From contig CANQNK010000009.1 in NCBI GenBank assembly GCA_947625195.1, positions 1-64,000 on the forward strand: a DNA stretch of 64,000 nucleotides, in the 5' to 3' direction. Source of the stretch: an uncultured Clostridia bacterium. GTDB taxonomy: Bacteria; Bacillota; Clostridia; Oscillospirales; Ruminococcaceae. Below, piece after piece: positions 18,668 to 28,226 of this stretch. Below the pieces are notes generated by a model that saw only the letters and a program-made list of their open reading frames with translations, had not been told where the DNA came from and ran no database searches. Each line of letters begins with the position of its first letter. The first letter of the stretch is position 1. The translations under genes and the position numbers were made by a program.

Positions 18668-18684
18668 GTAATAATGCTTCACCT

Positions 18685-18761
<77 letters not shown>

Positions 18762-18766
18762 GATAC

Positions 18767-18844
18767 GGTGGGTATAGCGTAGTTGGTTAACGCGTCAGTT
18801 TGTGGCACTGAAGACCGTGGGTTCGAATCCCACTACCCACCCCA
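18767..18844 (+). tRNA. tRNA-His (anticodon GTG)
   Basis: A 78-base cloverleaf with the histidine-specific extra G-1 (18767) opposite C73 and encoded CCA. The acceptor GTGGGTA pairs with TACCCAC and the anticodon loop is TTGTGGC. Confidence 0.97.
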
Positions 18845-18863
18845 GCAGATTTATCTCTGCTAT

Positions 18864-18900
18864 TGCCGCCTTTGGTCTGAAACTGAGGGCGGCAGTTTTT
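18864..18900 (+). terminator. Intrinsic terminator of the tRNA cluster
   Basis: TGCCGCC (18864-18870) pairs with GGCGGCA (18888-18894) and TTTTT follows. Confidence 0.75.
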
Positions 18901-18956
18901 GTATGAATCAGGGATAATCTTTACGCAACGTATCATTCTTGTCAAGGAGGGTTATA

Positions 18957-19826
18957 ATGAGAAATCTTACCGATGTCGGCTTTATAAAGGATATTATAAA
19001 CCGCTATGGATTTAGCTTTTCAAAAAGCCTTGGACAGAATTTTCTTATAAATCCTTCTGTTTGTCCGAGAATTGCCGAGCTTGGAAACGCAAACGAAAAC
19101 TTTGGCATAATCGAGATCGGGACGGGCTTCGGTGTTTTGACGGCAGAGCTTGCAAAAAGATCAAAAAAGGTTGTTGCCATTGAGATAGACCCAAGGCTTG
19201 TTCCCGTGCTTGACGAAACGCTTGCTGAATATCATAATGTCAGAATAATAAACAAAGATGTGCTAAAGGTCGATCTTCACCGGATTATAAGAGAAGAGTT
19301 TGCCGGATTGTCAGTTGCGGTTTGCGCAAATCTTCCGTATAATCTCACCTCTCCGATTATAATGTATCTTTTAGAGCAGCGTCTCCCTGTAAAATCTATC
19401 ACCGTCATGGTTCAGAAGGAGGCTGGTCAAAGGCTGTGTGCAAACCTCGGCACCAGAGAGGTGGGAGCAGTCAGCGTTGCGATAAACTATTTTGCAAAGG
19501 CTAGAATGCTCTTTAACGTCAGCAGAGGCAGCTTTATGCCTAAGCCCAATGTTGACAGCTGTGTGATAAGGCTTGATTTAAGAGAAAAAACTCCCGAGGG
19601 CGTCTTAAACGAGGCTTTCTTTTTCAAGACTGTAAGAGGAGCTTTTTCACAGCGCCGAAAAACTCTTGCTAATTCTGTTTCCTCAGCTTTCGGGATCCCT
19701 AAAGAGATGGTTGCCGAAATAATTCTTGACGCGGGATTTAATGCAAATATTCGCCCGGAGCAGATGAAGATGGAAGACTTTATCCGGTTTTCTAACGGCC
19801 TATATAAAACAAATATATGTATGTGA
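18957..19826 (+). CDS. rsmA: 16S rRNA (A1518/A1519) dimethyltransferase
   Basis: The 289-residue KsgA/RsmA enzyme dimethylates two adjacent adenines near the 3' end of 16S rRNA during late 30S maturation. Motifs are SLGQNFLINPSVCPRI (SAM motif X), EIGTGFGVLTAELAKR (motif I), and NLPYNLTSPI (motif IV, the catalytic NLPY). The C-terminal helical domain (AFSQRRKTLANS) is complete. I chose ATG 18957 because AAGGAGG lies just before it; an upstream start at 18939 would begin inside that site. It is a single gene between the tRNA terminator and the promoter of the aspartate kinase gene. Confidence 0.96.
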   Translation: MRNLTDVGFIKDIINRYGFSFSKSLGQNFLINPSVCPRIAELGNANENFGIIEIGTGFGVLTAELAKRSKKVVAIEIDPRLVPVLDETLAEYHNVRIINKDVLKVDLHRIIREEFAGLSVAVCANLPYNLTSPIIMYLLEQRLPVKSITVMVQKEAGQRLCANLGTREVGAVSVAINYFAKARMLFNVSRGSFMPKPNVDSCVIRLDLREKTPEGVLNEAFFFKTVRGAFSQRRKTLANSVSSAFGIPKEMVAEIILDAGFNANIRPEQMKMEDFIRFSNGLYKTNICM

Positions 19827-19892
19827 GATAAGCACAGTTGTTTTTGTACAAAAAGCATTGAGAAAAATGAGTTTATTTGTTGCTAATAACGA

Positions 19893-19921
19893 TTGACGAT
19901 ATTTTATTTTTTTTATATAAT
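19893..19921 (+). promoter_or_regulatory. Promoter of the aspartate kinase gene
   Basis: TTGACG (19893-19898) and TATAAT (19916-19921) are 17 bases apart, with a T-rich spacer. This places the mRNA start near 19928, well before ATG 19955. Confidence 0.8.
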
Positions 19922-19954
19922 ATACAAGTGAGTAATTTAAAAGGGGACATAAAT

Positions 19955-21274
19955 ATGATCAAGGTCGTAAAGTTCGGAGGGAGCAGCCTTGCCGATGCAA
20001 ATCAGTTTAAAAAGGTGTACGATATTATAAAGGCGGAGGATTCAAGAAGATATGTGGTTCCGTCCGCGCCGGGAAAGAGATTTTCTGACGATAAAAAGGT
20101 AACGGACCTTCTTTACGATTGCTATGACAGGGTATCCAGAGGGGATGATTTTGCCGAGGCTTTTTCGCCGATAAGAAACAGATATAACGAGATAATAGAC
20201 GAGCTTGGTCTTGATATTTCGCTTGAAGACGAGTATGCTAAAATAAAAGCCTGCTTTGAGGCGAGAGCCGGCAGGGACTATGCCGCCTCACGCGGGGAAT
20301 ACTTAAACGGCATTATTCTTGCAGATTATCTGGGCTTTGAGTTTATAGATTCCGCTGACGTCATTTTCTTTAATAACAGCGGCGTTTACGACAGCGAAAG
20401 CACTGCTTTGGCACTGAAGAAGAGGCTTCAGAATGTTGAGTATGCGGTTATTCCCGGCTTTTACGGCTCTATGCCGAACGACACGATAAAGACGTTTTCA
20501 AGGGGCGGCTCTGATATCACCGGTTCGATAGTAGCTTCTGCGGTTTCTGCTGACTTGTATGAAAACTGGACTGACGTATCCGGATTTTTGATTGCAGACC
20601 CCAGAATAATAGAAGACCCTAAGCCGATAACGACCATAACATATAAGGAACTCAGAGAGCTTGCTTATATGGGTGCTACCGTCTTGCACGAGGAGGCTAT
20701 ATTTCCTGTCAGAAAAGCGGGCATACCGATAAACATCAAAAACACGAATTCTCCGGACGATTCGGGTACAATGATAGTGGAATCTACTTCTCAGAAGCCT
20801 GAGTATACCATTACAGGAATAGCCGGCAAAACCGGATTTGCCGTTGTGAACATCGAAAAGGATATGATGAACTCCGAGCTTGGCTTTGGCAGGAGAGTTT
20901 TAGAGGTGTTTGAGAAAAACGGCATATCCTTTGAGCATATGCCTTCCGGAATTGACACTATGAGCGTTATAGTTCATCTTGCAGAATTTGCTCAAAAGGA
21001 ACAGGAGATTCTGGCGGGTCTGCACAGGAATGTTGACCCCGACTCTGTGGAAATAGAAACAGATCTCGCGCTGATTGCAGTTGTCGGCAGAGGTATGAAA
21101 GCAACACGCGGCACCGCGGGAAGAATATTTTCATCTCTTGCACACAGCCACGTCAATGTAAAGATGATAGATCAGGGCTCAAGCGAGCTTAACATTATCA
21201 TAGGCGTTGAAGAGAAGGACTTTGAAAAGGCTACTAAGGCAATATACGATATTTTCGTAACTCAGAGACTTTGA
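19955..21274 (+). CDS. lysC: Aspartate kinase
   Basis: A 439-residue monofunctional aspartokinase that phosphorylates aspartate, the first step to lysine, threonine, methionine and diaminopimelate for the cell wall. The kinase domain opens with VVKFGGSSLADA and contains FSRGGSDITGSIVA and ATVLHEEAIFPVRKAGIPI. Two ACT domains follow (from ~310: ITGIAGKTGFAVVNIEKDMM, and ~375 onward: LIAVVGRGMK), consistent with feedback control by end-product amino acids. The start is set by GGGGA before ATG 19955; the extra upstream codons overlap the promoter. No lysine riboswitch is seen in the short leader. Confidence 0.93.
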   Translation: MIKVVKFGGSSLADANQFKKVYDIIKAEDSRRYVVPSAPGKRFSDDKKVTDLLYDCYDRVSRGDDFAEAFSPIRNRYNEIIDELGLDISLEDEYAKIKACFEARAGRDYAASRGEYLNGIILADYLGFEFIDSADVIFFNNSGVYDSESTALALKKRLQNVEYAVIPGFYGSMPNDTIKTFSRGGSDITGSIVASAVSADLYENWTDVSGFLIADPRIIEDPKPITTITYKELRELAYMGATVLHEEAIFPVRKAGIPINIKNTNSPDDSGTMIVESTSQKPEYTITGIAGKTGFAVVNIEKDMMNSELGFGRRVLEVFEKNGISFEHMPSGIDTMSVIVHLAEFAQKEQEILAGLHRNVDPDSVEIETDLALIAVVGRGMKATRGTAGRIFSSLAHSHVNVKMIDQGSSELNIIIGVEEKDFEKATKAIYDIFVTQRL

Positions 21275-21296
21275 TTTAAAAACTTGATAAAAACGC

Positions 21297-21325
21297 TTGA
21301 CAAATAATAGATCATCTGATATAAT
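21297..21325 (+). promoter_or_regulatory. Promoter of the infC-rpmI-rplT operon
   Basis: A perfect TTGACA (21297-21302) and TATAAT (21320-21325) with 17-base spacing, leading into a ~140-base untranslated leader. Confidence 0.9.
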
Positions 21326-21331
21326 ACACTT

Positions 21332-21458
21332 TGGAAAATAAAGCAGAACTCCGTTCTCACCTTAAGCGATCAAGCAAAAAGGTCAATACAGTATTAAACG
21401 GCATACGCCGATATTGTATGAGTGCGGAATTTTCTGCACTCATTTTTTACTATTTTTT
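21332..21458 (+). ncRNA. L20-type leader with transcription attenuator
   Basis: The leader between the promoter and infC carries a hairpin at 21386-21419 (ATACAGTAT/ATATTGTAT arms around a CGGC-ATAC-GCCG tip), followed at once by a terminator hairpin. In Bacillus the same operon is controlled by ribosomal protein L20 binding such a leader and causing early termination. Position, operon and terminator fit that mechanism. I did not align it to the known family, so the L20-binding fold itself is inferred. Confidence 0.72.
21420..21448 (+). terminator. Attenuator terminator before infC
   Basis: GAGTGC (21420-21425) pairs with GCACTC (21436-21441), and ATTTTTT follows. It lies just before the infC ribosome site, as expected for regulated termination. 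Confidence 0.8.
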
Positions 21459-21472
21459 GGAGGTGCTTAAAC

Positions 21473-21991
21473 ATTAGTAAGGGTGAACTCAGAATCAATG
21501 AAGCCATAACAGGTAAGGAGTTTCGTGTTATCGACAACAACGGAAGTCAGCTTGGTATGATGAGCGCATCAGAGGCTTTGGAGATTGCCTATGACAGGGA
21601 TTTGGATTTAGTGGAAATTGCTCCTAACGCTGCTCCGCCGGTCTGCAAGATCATGGATTACGGCAAGTATCTTTTCGAGCAGTCTAAAAAGGAGAAGGAA
21701 GCCAGAAAAAATCAGAAGGTAGTTGATGTCAAGGAGGTCAGGATGTCTTCTACCATTGATACTCACGACTTTGAAACAAAAGTAAATCAGGCGGTAAAGT
21801 TTTTAAAATCGGGAGATAAGATAAAGGTTTCTGTGAGATTCCGCAAAAGAGGTATAGCTCATCCGCAGCTCGGTGAAGAGCTTATGAACAGATTCAAGGA
21901 AGCTGTTTTCGAGTTCGGGAATGTTGACAAGCCTGCAAAAATGGAGGGCAGAAGCCTAGTTATGTTTGTTCTGCCGAAATCAAGCAAGTAA
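21473..21991 (+). CDS. infC: Translation initiation factor IF-3 (AUU start)
   Basis: A 172-residue IF-3, which keeps 30S subunits apart from 50S and checks start codons. The N-terminal domain (GELRINEAITGKEFRVID) and C-terminal domain (SSTIDTHDFETKVNQAVKFL, then KVSVRFRKRG) are joined by the usual Lys-rich linker. No ATG, GTG or TTG fits the ribosome site: GGAGGTG (21459-21465) is seven bases before an ATT at 21473, exactly where family proteins begin. infC is the classic gene with an AUU start, which lets IF-3 repress its own translation. The in-frame ATG at 21422 lies inside the terminator and is rejected. Confidence 0.93.
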   Translation: MSKGELRINEAITGKEFRVIDNNGSQLGMMSASEALEIAYDRDLDLVEIAPNAAPPVCKIMDYGKYLFEQSKKEKEARKNQKVVDVKEVRMSSTIDTHDFETKVNQAVKFLKSGDKIKVSVRFRKRGIAHPQLGEELMNRFKEAVFEFGNVDKPAKMEGRSLVMFVLPKSSK

Positions 21992-22016
21992 ATTTATTAC
22001 AAGGAGGATAAATATC

Positions 22017-22214
22017 ATGCCAAAGGTAAAAACACATTCGGGCGCAAAAAAGCGTTTCAGAGTTACCGGTTCAGGTAAGGTAAAGTATCAGCACACAAAT
22101 AAGAGACACAGACTTACACAGAAAGCTCATAAGAGAAAGAGAATTCTGCGCAACGGCGCATATTCCGACAGCGCGGATATCAAAAACGTAAAGCAGCTTA
22201 TCCCTTACAAATAA
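22017..22214 (+). CDS. rpmI: 50S ribosomal protein L35
   Basis: A 65-residue, very basic protein with the full family sequence (MPKVKTHSGAKKRFRVTGSG, later KRHRLTQKAHKRKR). AAGGAGG stands ahead of ATG 22017. It is the second gene of the infC-rpmI-rplT operon and sits 25 bases after infC. Confidence 0.97.
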   Translation: MPKVKTHSGAKKRFRVTGSGKVKYQHTNKRHRLTQKAHKRKRILRNGAYSDSADIKNVKQLIPYK

Positions 22215-22264
22215 ACGAGAGTAGGGAAACTAATCAGCATTCAAAATTTAGGAGGTAATTAACT

Positions 22265-22618
22265 ATGGCTCGTGTTAAGGGAGCAATGATGACTCGTAAG
22301 AGAAGAAATAAAACCCTCAAGCTCGCTAAGGGCTACTGGGGCGCAAAGAGCAAGCATTTCAAAATGGCGAAAGAAGCCGTAATGAAATCCGGCCAGTATG
22401 CGTATATAGGAAGAAGATTAAAGAAAAGAGATTTCAGGAAGCTCTGGATCACAAGAATTTCCGCTGCGTGCAAGCTAAACGGCATAAACTATTCTCAGTT
22501 TATGAACGGCGTTAAAAAGGCGGGGATCACGCTCAATAGAAAGATGTTGTCTGAAATTGCGATCAGCGATCCTGCCGGATTTACGGCAATCGTTGATAAG
22601 GCAAAGTCTGCTCTTTAA
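22265..22618 (+). CDS. rplT: 50S ribosomal protein L20
   Basis: A 117-residue L20, an early 23S rRNA-binding assembly protein and the likely repressor of its own operon through the leader RNA. The N-terminal extension ([20 protein letters not shown]) and globular C-terminal domain ([20 protein letters not shown]) are complete. GGAGG precedes the start. A terminator follows the gene. Confidence 0.97.
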   Translation: MARVKGAMMTRKRRNKTLKLAKGYWGAKSKHFKMAKEAVMKSGQYAYIGRRLKKRDFRKLWITRISAACKLNGINYSQFMNGVKKAGITLNRKMLSEIAISDPAGFTAIVDKAKSAL

Positions 22619-22628
22619 TAGACATTTA

Positions 22629-22660
22629 ACACGCAGAGAAATTTTCTACTGCGTGTTTTG
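22629..22660 (+). terminator. Intrinsic terminator after rplT
   Basis: ACACGCAG (22629-22636) pairs with CTGCGTGT (22649-22656), followed by a T-rich tract (TTTTGTTG). Confidence 0.75.
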
Positions 22661-22737
22661 TTGTCAAGGAGAAACTTTATCCGACGGGTTATTTTACATA
22701 GCTTAGTGAAAATTATACGTGCAAAGGCGGCAGTTTT

Positions 22738-23514
22738 ATGCTGATCACATCTAAGGACAATCCTAAAATAAAAGAGCTCACGCGCCTTTTGTCCTCAAAA
22801 AAGGAGCGTGAGAGAAAAGGGCTTTTTGTAATTGAGGGTATAAGGGCTTTTAAAGAGGCTGTCAAGGAAAACGCGGATATAAAAAGTGTTTATTTAACGC
22901 AGGAGGCATATGATAAATACCCTGACGCTTTTTGCAGTGATATTTACCACGGAGGCTTTTTTATCATCACAGATGAGCTTGCAAAAAAAGCTTCGGATTC
23001 TGTTACCCCGCAGGGAGTTTTTGCTGTGGTCACTGATGTTGACAGAGACATATGCGGTGTTCTTGGCGCAGGAAGAGTGCTTGTGCTCAATAATCTTCAG
23101 GATCCCGGAAACGTAGGCACTTTACTCAGAACTGCTGACGCGGTCGGAATAAAAAGCGTTATTCTGTGCGAAAGCTGCTGTGAGCTTTATAATCCCAAGG
23201 TTATAAGAAGCACCATGGGCAGCGTGTTCAGGCTTAGTATCGCCGTTTGCGACAGCTTTGAGAGAGTGGCTGAGGTACTTAAGGAGAATGGGATAACTTT
23301 ATTTGCGGCGGTTGTTGACAGGGACGCGGAAAGCGTTGACAAAATTGATTTCAGCGATAGATGCGCCGCAGTTATCGGCAACGAGGGCAACGGGCTTAAG
23401 GACGAGCATATAAGACTTTGCGACAGGCGTCTTACAATTTCAATGAAGGGAAATGCGCAGTCGCTTAACGCGTCCGTTGCGGGTGCTATCATACTTTGGG
23501 AAATGACAAAATAG
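22738..23514 (+). CDS. TrmH/SpoU family RNA 2'-O-methyltransferase
   Basis: A 258-residue SPOUT methyltransferase. The N-terminal ~95 residues form a substrate-binding domain (SKDNPKIKELTRLLSSKKER). The knotted catalytic domain has motif 1 NLQDPGNVGTLLRTADA, motif 2 VIGNEGNGLKDEH and motif 3 ISMKGNAQSLNASVA. Such proteins methylate ribose of 23S rRNA (RlmB type) or tRNA; the target cannot be told. It is followed by dprA ten bases later. Confidence 0.9.
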   Translation: MLITSKDNPKIKELTRLLSSKKERERKGLFVIEGIRAFKEAVKENADIKSVYLTQEAYDKYPDAFCSDIYHGGFFIITDELAKKASDSVTPQGVFAVVTDVDRDICGVLGAGRVLVLNNLQDPGNVGTLLRTADAVGIKSVILCESCCELYNPKVIRSTMGSVFRLSIAVCDSFERVAEVLKENGITLFAAVVDRDAESVDKIDFSDRCAAVIGNEGNGLKDEHIRLCDRRLTISMKGNAQSLNASVAGAIILWEMTK

Positions 23515-23524
23515 GTGAATGCTT

Positions 23525-24724
23525 ATGACCGACAGAGAGCTATGGATTTGGATAACTGCTGCGTTTGGGCCTTCAAACGTAAGAAAGTGGGAGGTTATGA
23601 CAGGTTTTTCAGAGATAAGCGAATTCTACACCGCTTTTATCAGGGGAAACGTAAAGGGCTTATCGAAAGAAGAATCTGACAGAATGCGCAGCATAACGAG
23701 TGATAAGATTTCTGACATAATGAATTATTGCCGCGCTAAGGGAATAAATATATACTGCTATGATGACGATGAATTTCCAAGACGGCTTAGAGATATTTAT
23801 AACCCGCCCAGCGTTTTGTTTTGCTACGGCAGGCTTCAGGGAATAGACTCTGAGGTTTTGTTGACAGTGGCAGGTGCGAGAGAATTGACAGAATACAGTA
23901 AGAAAGCGGAGAAAGAAATCGTATCAGACCTTGTAAAATCGGGCGTTGTGATTGTGTCAGGAATACAGGTTGGTGCTGACAGGGAGGCTTCTTTTGAGGC
24001 AGTAAACCGCAATGCCAAGACCTATGCGGTTTTAGGCTGCGGGCTGGAATATGACTATCCTAAAGGCAGTAAGGAGCTTTACAGGAAAATTTCAGAAAAC
24101 GGTGCGGTGATAACGGAATATTTTCCTAATCATAAGCCTAGGACAAGGGATTTTCACTATCGAAACAGGCTGCTATCCGCGCTCAGCTTAGGTACTTTTA
24201 TAATTCAGGCGACACCTAAAAGCGGGTCGCTAAGTATTGCGGAGTTTGCTCTTCATCAGGGTAAGGACATTTTTACACTCAGCCCTCATGATATTTTTGA
24301 GGACGTATACAAGGGAAATGCTATGCTGTTGCGCGATGGGGCGATACCCGTTTTCGGAGCGCAGGATATTTTAAACGAATATAAAAACAATTACTCTCAC
24401 CGTCTTACCTTTTCAAATAGATTTACCGACGAATATTCTCTTTCAAAGAAAAAGCCTTTTGAAAAGGATAGAACGAAAAGAAAAACCGCAACTTCCTCAC
24501 GACCTTTGAGTGAAGAAAAAATAAATGAACTAAAGCACGAGTTTTCAGACTTAAGCGATACAGCGGTAAAAATTATAAATCTTATCAAAAGCGGAATCGA
24601 TTCTGTGGACGATATTGCAAATTCTTTGGGTGAAGACGTATCTGCCGTAACGCTTGAGCTTATGGAGCTTGAGATAATGGGAGCGGTTATGTCGCTTCCG
24701 GGCAGAAGATACAAATTAAATTAG
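23525..24724 (+). CDS. dprA: DNA-processing protein A
   Basis: A ~399-residue DprA, which in competent bacteria protects incoming single-stranded DNA and loads RecA. The Rossmann domain is clear in TYAVLGCGLEYDYP, FHYRNRLLSALSLG and KSGSLSIAEFALHQGKDIF. The usual VSGxAxGID...H segment is here VSGIQVGADREAS, an unusual variant of the glycine loop region. An N-terminal helical region (1-75) and a C-terminal winged-helix DprA domain (~330-399: AVKIINLIKSGIDSVDDIAN) flank it. AGGTGA supports ATG 23525 rather than 23519, which would leave no spacing. It precedes topA, as in Bacillus. Confidence 0.9.
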   Translation: MTDRELWIWITAAFGPSNVRKWEVMTGFSEISEFYTAFIRGNVKGLSKEESDRMRSITSDKISDIMNYCRAKGINIYCYDDDEFPRRLRDIYNPPSVLFCYGRLQGIDSEVLLTVAGARELTEYSKKAEKEIVSDLVKSGVVIVSGIQVGADREASFEAVNRNAKTYAVLGCGLEYDYPKGSKELYRKISENGAVITEYFPNHKPRTRDFHYRNRLLSALSLGTFIIQATPKSGSLSIAEFALHQGKDIFTLSPHDIFEDVYKGNAMLLRDGAIPVFGAQDILNEYKNNYSHRLTFSNRFTDEYSLSKKKPFEKDRTKRKTATSSRPLSEEKINELKHEFSDLSDTAVKIINLIKSGIDSVDDIANSLGEDVSAVTLELMELEIMGAVMSLPGRRYKLN

Positions 24725-24797
24725 GGAATCTGTACCATTAAATCTGCGGGCGGCAGTATATGAACATATCGCCTGCTCAGGCAAAGGAGAGATAAAA

Positions 24798-26885
24798 ATG
24801 TCTGATTTGATCATAGTTGAGTCTCCGTCTAAAATCAGAACAATAAAAAGATATCTTGATAAGGACAGCGAAGTTATAGCTTCAAACGGTCACTTGAGGG
24901 ATCTGCCAAAATCAAAGCTCGGGGTCGATATAGAGCACAACTTTGAGCCGCATTATATAAACATAAAGGGCAAGGAATCGCTTATCAAAGAGATAAGGAA
25001 AAAGGCAAAAAAATACGACAGAGTGCTTCTTGCAGGTGACCCTGACAGAGAGGGAGAGGCTATTTCCTGGCATTTGGCTCAGCTGCTTGGTCTTGATCTA
25101 AACGACAAAAACCGCGTAACCTTTAACGAGATAACTGAGACAGGCGTTAAAAACGGTATGAAAAATCCGCGCAAAATAGATATGAATCTCGTTGACGCGC
25201 AGCAGGCAAGGCGGGTACTTGACAGAATAGTCGGATACAAGCTTTCGCCGTTTTTGTGGAGAAAGATTCGCAGAGGTCTTTCTGCCGGAAGAGTTCAGTC
25301 AGCGGCGGTAAAGATGATCTGTGACAGAGAAGAAGAAATAAGAAGGTTTGTTCCCAGCGAATACTGGTCAATAGATGCAGAGCTTTCGCCGTCTGAGAAT
25401 GGAAAGCGTTTTTTGGCAAAGCTTGCTCTCGTTGACGGTGAAAAAGCGGATCTCAAGGACAAATCCGACGCGGACAAGATATTAAGTCGCCTTGACGGTG
25501 CCGAGTATATTGTGAAAAGCGTTAAAAAAGGAACGACCCGTCGTTCGCCTTCCGCTCCGTTTACAACGTCCACATTACAGCAGGAGGCTTCAAAACGTCT
25601 GTCATTTCAGACAAGGCGCACGATGATGATAGCTCAGGAGCTGTACGAGGGAGTTGAGATACAGGGACTTGGTCTTACGGGACTTATAACCTATATGAGA
25701 ACGGACAGCTTAAGAGTATCTGACGAAGCAAGAAAAGCTGCATATGATTATATCAAAAATTGCTACGGGAGCGAGTATGTTCCCGAAAAGCCGAATATTT
25801 ACAAGTCGAAGGGCAACGCTCAGGACGCGCATGAGGCGATCCGCCCCACCCACCCGGAGCTTACTCCGGCCGAGGTCAAGCAAAGCGGGGTTTCTAACGA
25901 CCAGTATAAGCTTTATAAGCTTATCTGGGAGCGATTTATGGCAAGCCAGATGGCAAAGTGTGTGCTAAACACCGTATCTGTCGATATAGAGGCTAACGGC
26001 TGCATATTCAGGGCTTCCGGATATAGTGTGAAGTTTGACGGTTTTACGGTCTTATATGAGGATATCAGGGACGACGGTGATGACAAGAAAAGCGTTATTC
26101 CCGATCTCAGTAAGTCAGACGCTTTACATCTTCATAAGCTTAAAGGCAACCAGCATTTCACTCAGCCGCCTGCGAGGTATACAGAGGCATCATTGGTAAA
26201 GGCGTTTGAGGAATCCGGAATCGGCAGACCTTCTACCTATGTTCCGACCATTACAACTATAATTTCCAGAAATTACGTTGAGAGAGACGGCAAGCAGCTT
26301 AAGCCGACGCAGCTGGGCGAAGTAACCAACGAGGTTATGAGCAGTCACTTTGAGCATATTGTCGATCTTAAATTTACCGCTAACATGGAAACCAGCCTTG
26401 ACGAGGTAGAAAACGGTAAAAAAAACTGGGTAAAAACACTCAATGAGTTTTACGGCGGCTTTGAAAAAGACCTGGAGATCGCCGAAAATGAGCTTGATGG
26501 CAAGCGCATAAAGGTTCCTGATGAGGCGACCGACGAAGTTTGCGAGGTTTGCGGCAAGCCTATGGTGATAAAGATTGGAAAATACGGAAAGTTTATGGCT
26601 TGCTCGGGATTTCCCGATTGTACCAATACCAAAGCGTTGGTAGTTGACACAGGCGGAATATGTCCTTTCTGCGGTAAAAAGGTTTTGAAGAAAAAATCAA
26701 AGCGCAACAGGGTTTATTACGGCTGTGAGAACAACCCCGAATGTAAGTTTATGACATGGGATCTGCCGACCAAGGAAAAATGTCCGGAGTGTGGTTCTAC
26801 TCTTTTTAACAAGGGCGGAAAGAAGGGTATTTTGATTTGTCATAAAGAGGGCTGTGGATACTCAAGGGATATGAATGATGAATAG
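24798..26885 (+). CDS. topA: DNA topoisomerase I
   Basis: A 695-residue type IA topoisomerase that relaxes negative supercoils. The Toprim domain has [15 protein letters not shown] and [17 protein letters not shown]. The active-site Tyr lies in [14 protein letters not shown] (~300). Three zinc ribbons end the protein ([47 protein letters not shown]), which help single-strand binding. The last 11 bases overlap trmFO, so the two are translationally coupled, an order also seen in Bacillus. Confidence 0.97.
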   Translation: MSDLIIVESPSKIRTIKRYLDKDSEVIASNGHLRDLPKSKLGVDIEHNFEPHYINIKGKESLIKEIRKKAKKYDRVLLAGDPDREGEAISWHLAQLLGLDLNDKNRVTFNEITETGVKNGMKNPRKIDMNLVDAQQARRVLDRIVGYKLSPFLWRKIRRGLSAGRVQSAAVKMICDREEEIRRFVPSEYWSIDAELSPSENGKRFLAKLALVDGEKADLKDKSDADKILSRLDGAEYIVKSVKKGTTRRSPSAPFTTSTLQQEASKRLSFQTRRTMMIAQELYEGVEIQGLGLTGLITYMRTDSLRVSDEARKAAYDYIKNCYGSEYVPEKPNIYKSKGNAQDAHEAIRPTHPELTPAEVKQSGVSNDQYKLYKLIWERFMASQMAKCVLNTVSVDIEANGCIFRASGYSVKFDGFTVLYEDIRDDGDDKKSVIPDLSKSDALHLHKLKGNQHFTQPPARYTEASLVKAFEESGIGRPSTYVPTITTIISRNYVERDGKQLKPTQLGEVTNEVMSSHFEHIVDLKFTANMETSLDEVENGKKNWVKTLNEFYGGFEKDLEIAENELDGKRIKVPDEATDEVCEVCGKPMVIKIGKYGKFMACSGFPDCTNTKALVVDTGGICPFCGKKVLKKKSKRNRVYYGCENNPECKFMTWDLPTKEKCPECGSTLFNKGGKKGILICHKEGCGYSRDMNDE

Positions 26886-28200
26886 GGTTACCGTTATCGG
26901 AGCGGGGCTTGCAGGTGTTGAGGCCTGCTATCAGCTTTCCAGGCACGGAATCAAGGTACGTCTTTATGAGATGAAGCCAGGCAAGAAATCCCCAGCGCAT
27001 AAGTATGACGGCTTTGCAGAGCTTGTGTGCTCCAATTCCCTTAAGGCTATCAGGCTTGAGTCCGCTGCGGGAATGCTAAAGGAAGAAATGCGCCTGCTGG
27101 GCTCTCTTACTATGGAGGCGGCGGAAAATACGGCAGTATCTGCGGGAGGCGCACTGGCTGTTGACAGAAAAGCTTTTTCCGATTACATTACAAGGTGTAT
27201 CAAGTCGGATGAGAATATTGAGGTTATAAACGCTGAAGTTACTAGTATTCCGCTTGATGAAAATGTGATAATTGCCACCGGGCCGCTTACGAGCGATGCT
27301 CTTTCTGAAGACATCAAAAGGCTTTGCGGTGAGGAGTATCTGTATTTTCACGACGCCGCTGCACCGATTGTTACCTATGAAAGCCTTGATAGATCGGAAG
27401 TCTTCAAGGCTTCAAGATACGACCGTGGAGATGCCGACTATATTAACTGCCCGATGGACAAGCAGCAGTACCTTGATTTTTATAACGAACTTATAAACGC
27501 CCAGTCCGCACCGCTTAAGGAGTTTGACAAGGAGCATTTCTATAAAGACAACTTCAAGGTGTACGAGGGGTGCATGCCCATAGAGGTGCTTGCTAAAAGA
27601 GGAGAGGACACCATGCGGTTCGGCCCCTTAAAGCCTGTAGGACTTACAGACCCGAAAACGGGGAAACGCCCGTACGCGGCGGTTCAGCTCAGAGCGGAAA
27701 ACTCTGAGGGAACTTTGTATAACCTTGTGGGATTTCAGACAAATCTCAAATTCGGTGAGCAAAAGAGAGTGTTTTCTATGATTCCGGGGCTTAAAAACGC
27801 TGAGTTTGTGCGCTACGGAGTAATGCACAGAAACACATTTATAAACTCGCCAAAGCTGCTTGACTGCTATTTTTGCATGAAGAAAAGACGCAATATCTTT
27901 TTTGCCGGACAGATAACCGGCGTTGAGGGCTATATTGAATCCGCAGCATCGGGTATCATTGCGGGAATGAATATGTCACGAAAGCTTATCGGCAGAAAAA
28001 TGCTTGAACTGCCGCAAGAGACTATGACAGGCGCGCTTTGCAGATATATAAGCGATGAGAGCATTGCGGATTTTCAGCCTATGGGTGCAAATATGGGGAT
28101 TCTTCCGCCGCTTGAAAACAGGATAAAGAATAAGTCTCAGCGTTATCTTTTAATTGCTGAAAGAGGAATTGCAGCATTAAAATCAGCGCTTTCAGACTAA
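26875..28200 (+). CDS. trmFO: Folate/FAD-dependent tRNA (m5U54) methyltransferase
   Basis: A 441-residue flavoenzyme that methylates U54 of tRNA to ribothymidine with methylenetetrahydrofolate as carbon source. The FAD motif [12 protein letters not shown] is at the N-terminus. [11 protein letters not shown] holds the conserved first Cys, and the C-terminal half has [15 protein letters not shown] and [19 protein letters not shown]. The start is ATG 26875, with another ATG at 26878. It overlaps topA by 11 bases. Confidence 0.96.
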   Translation: MMNRVTVIGAGLAGVEACYQLSRHGIKVRLYEMKPGKKSPAHKYDGFAELVCSNSLKAIRLESAAGMLKEEMRLLGSLTMEAAENTAVSAGGALAVDRKAFSDYITRCIKSDENIEVINAEVTSIPLDENVIIATGPLTSDALSEDIKRLCGEEYLYFHDAAAPIVTYESLDRSEVFKASRYDRGDADYINCPMDKQQYLDFYNELINAQSAPLKEFDKEHFYKDNFKVYEGCMPIEVLAKRGEDTMRFGPLKPVGLTDPKTGKRPYAAVQLRAENSEGTLYNLVGFQTNLKFGEQKRVFSMIPGLKNAEFVRYGVMHRNTFINSPKLLDCYFCMKKRRNIFFAGQITGVEGYIESAASGIIAGMNMSRKLIGRKMLELPQETMTGALCRYISDESIADFQPMGANMGILPPLENRIKNKSQRYLLIAERGIAALKSALSD

Positions 28201-28226
28201 AATAAAAAAGTAAGGATAAAATACAT

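Noticed and set aside
24746-24776. Hairpin between dprA and topA (GCGGGCG with CGCCTGC)
   Set aside because: No T tract follows, so it is not a convincing terminator, and no regulatory family is suggested.
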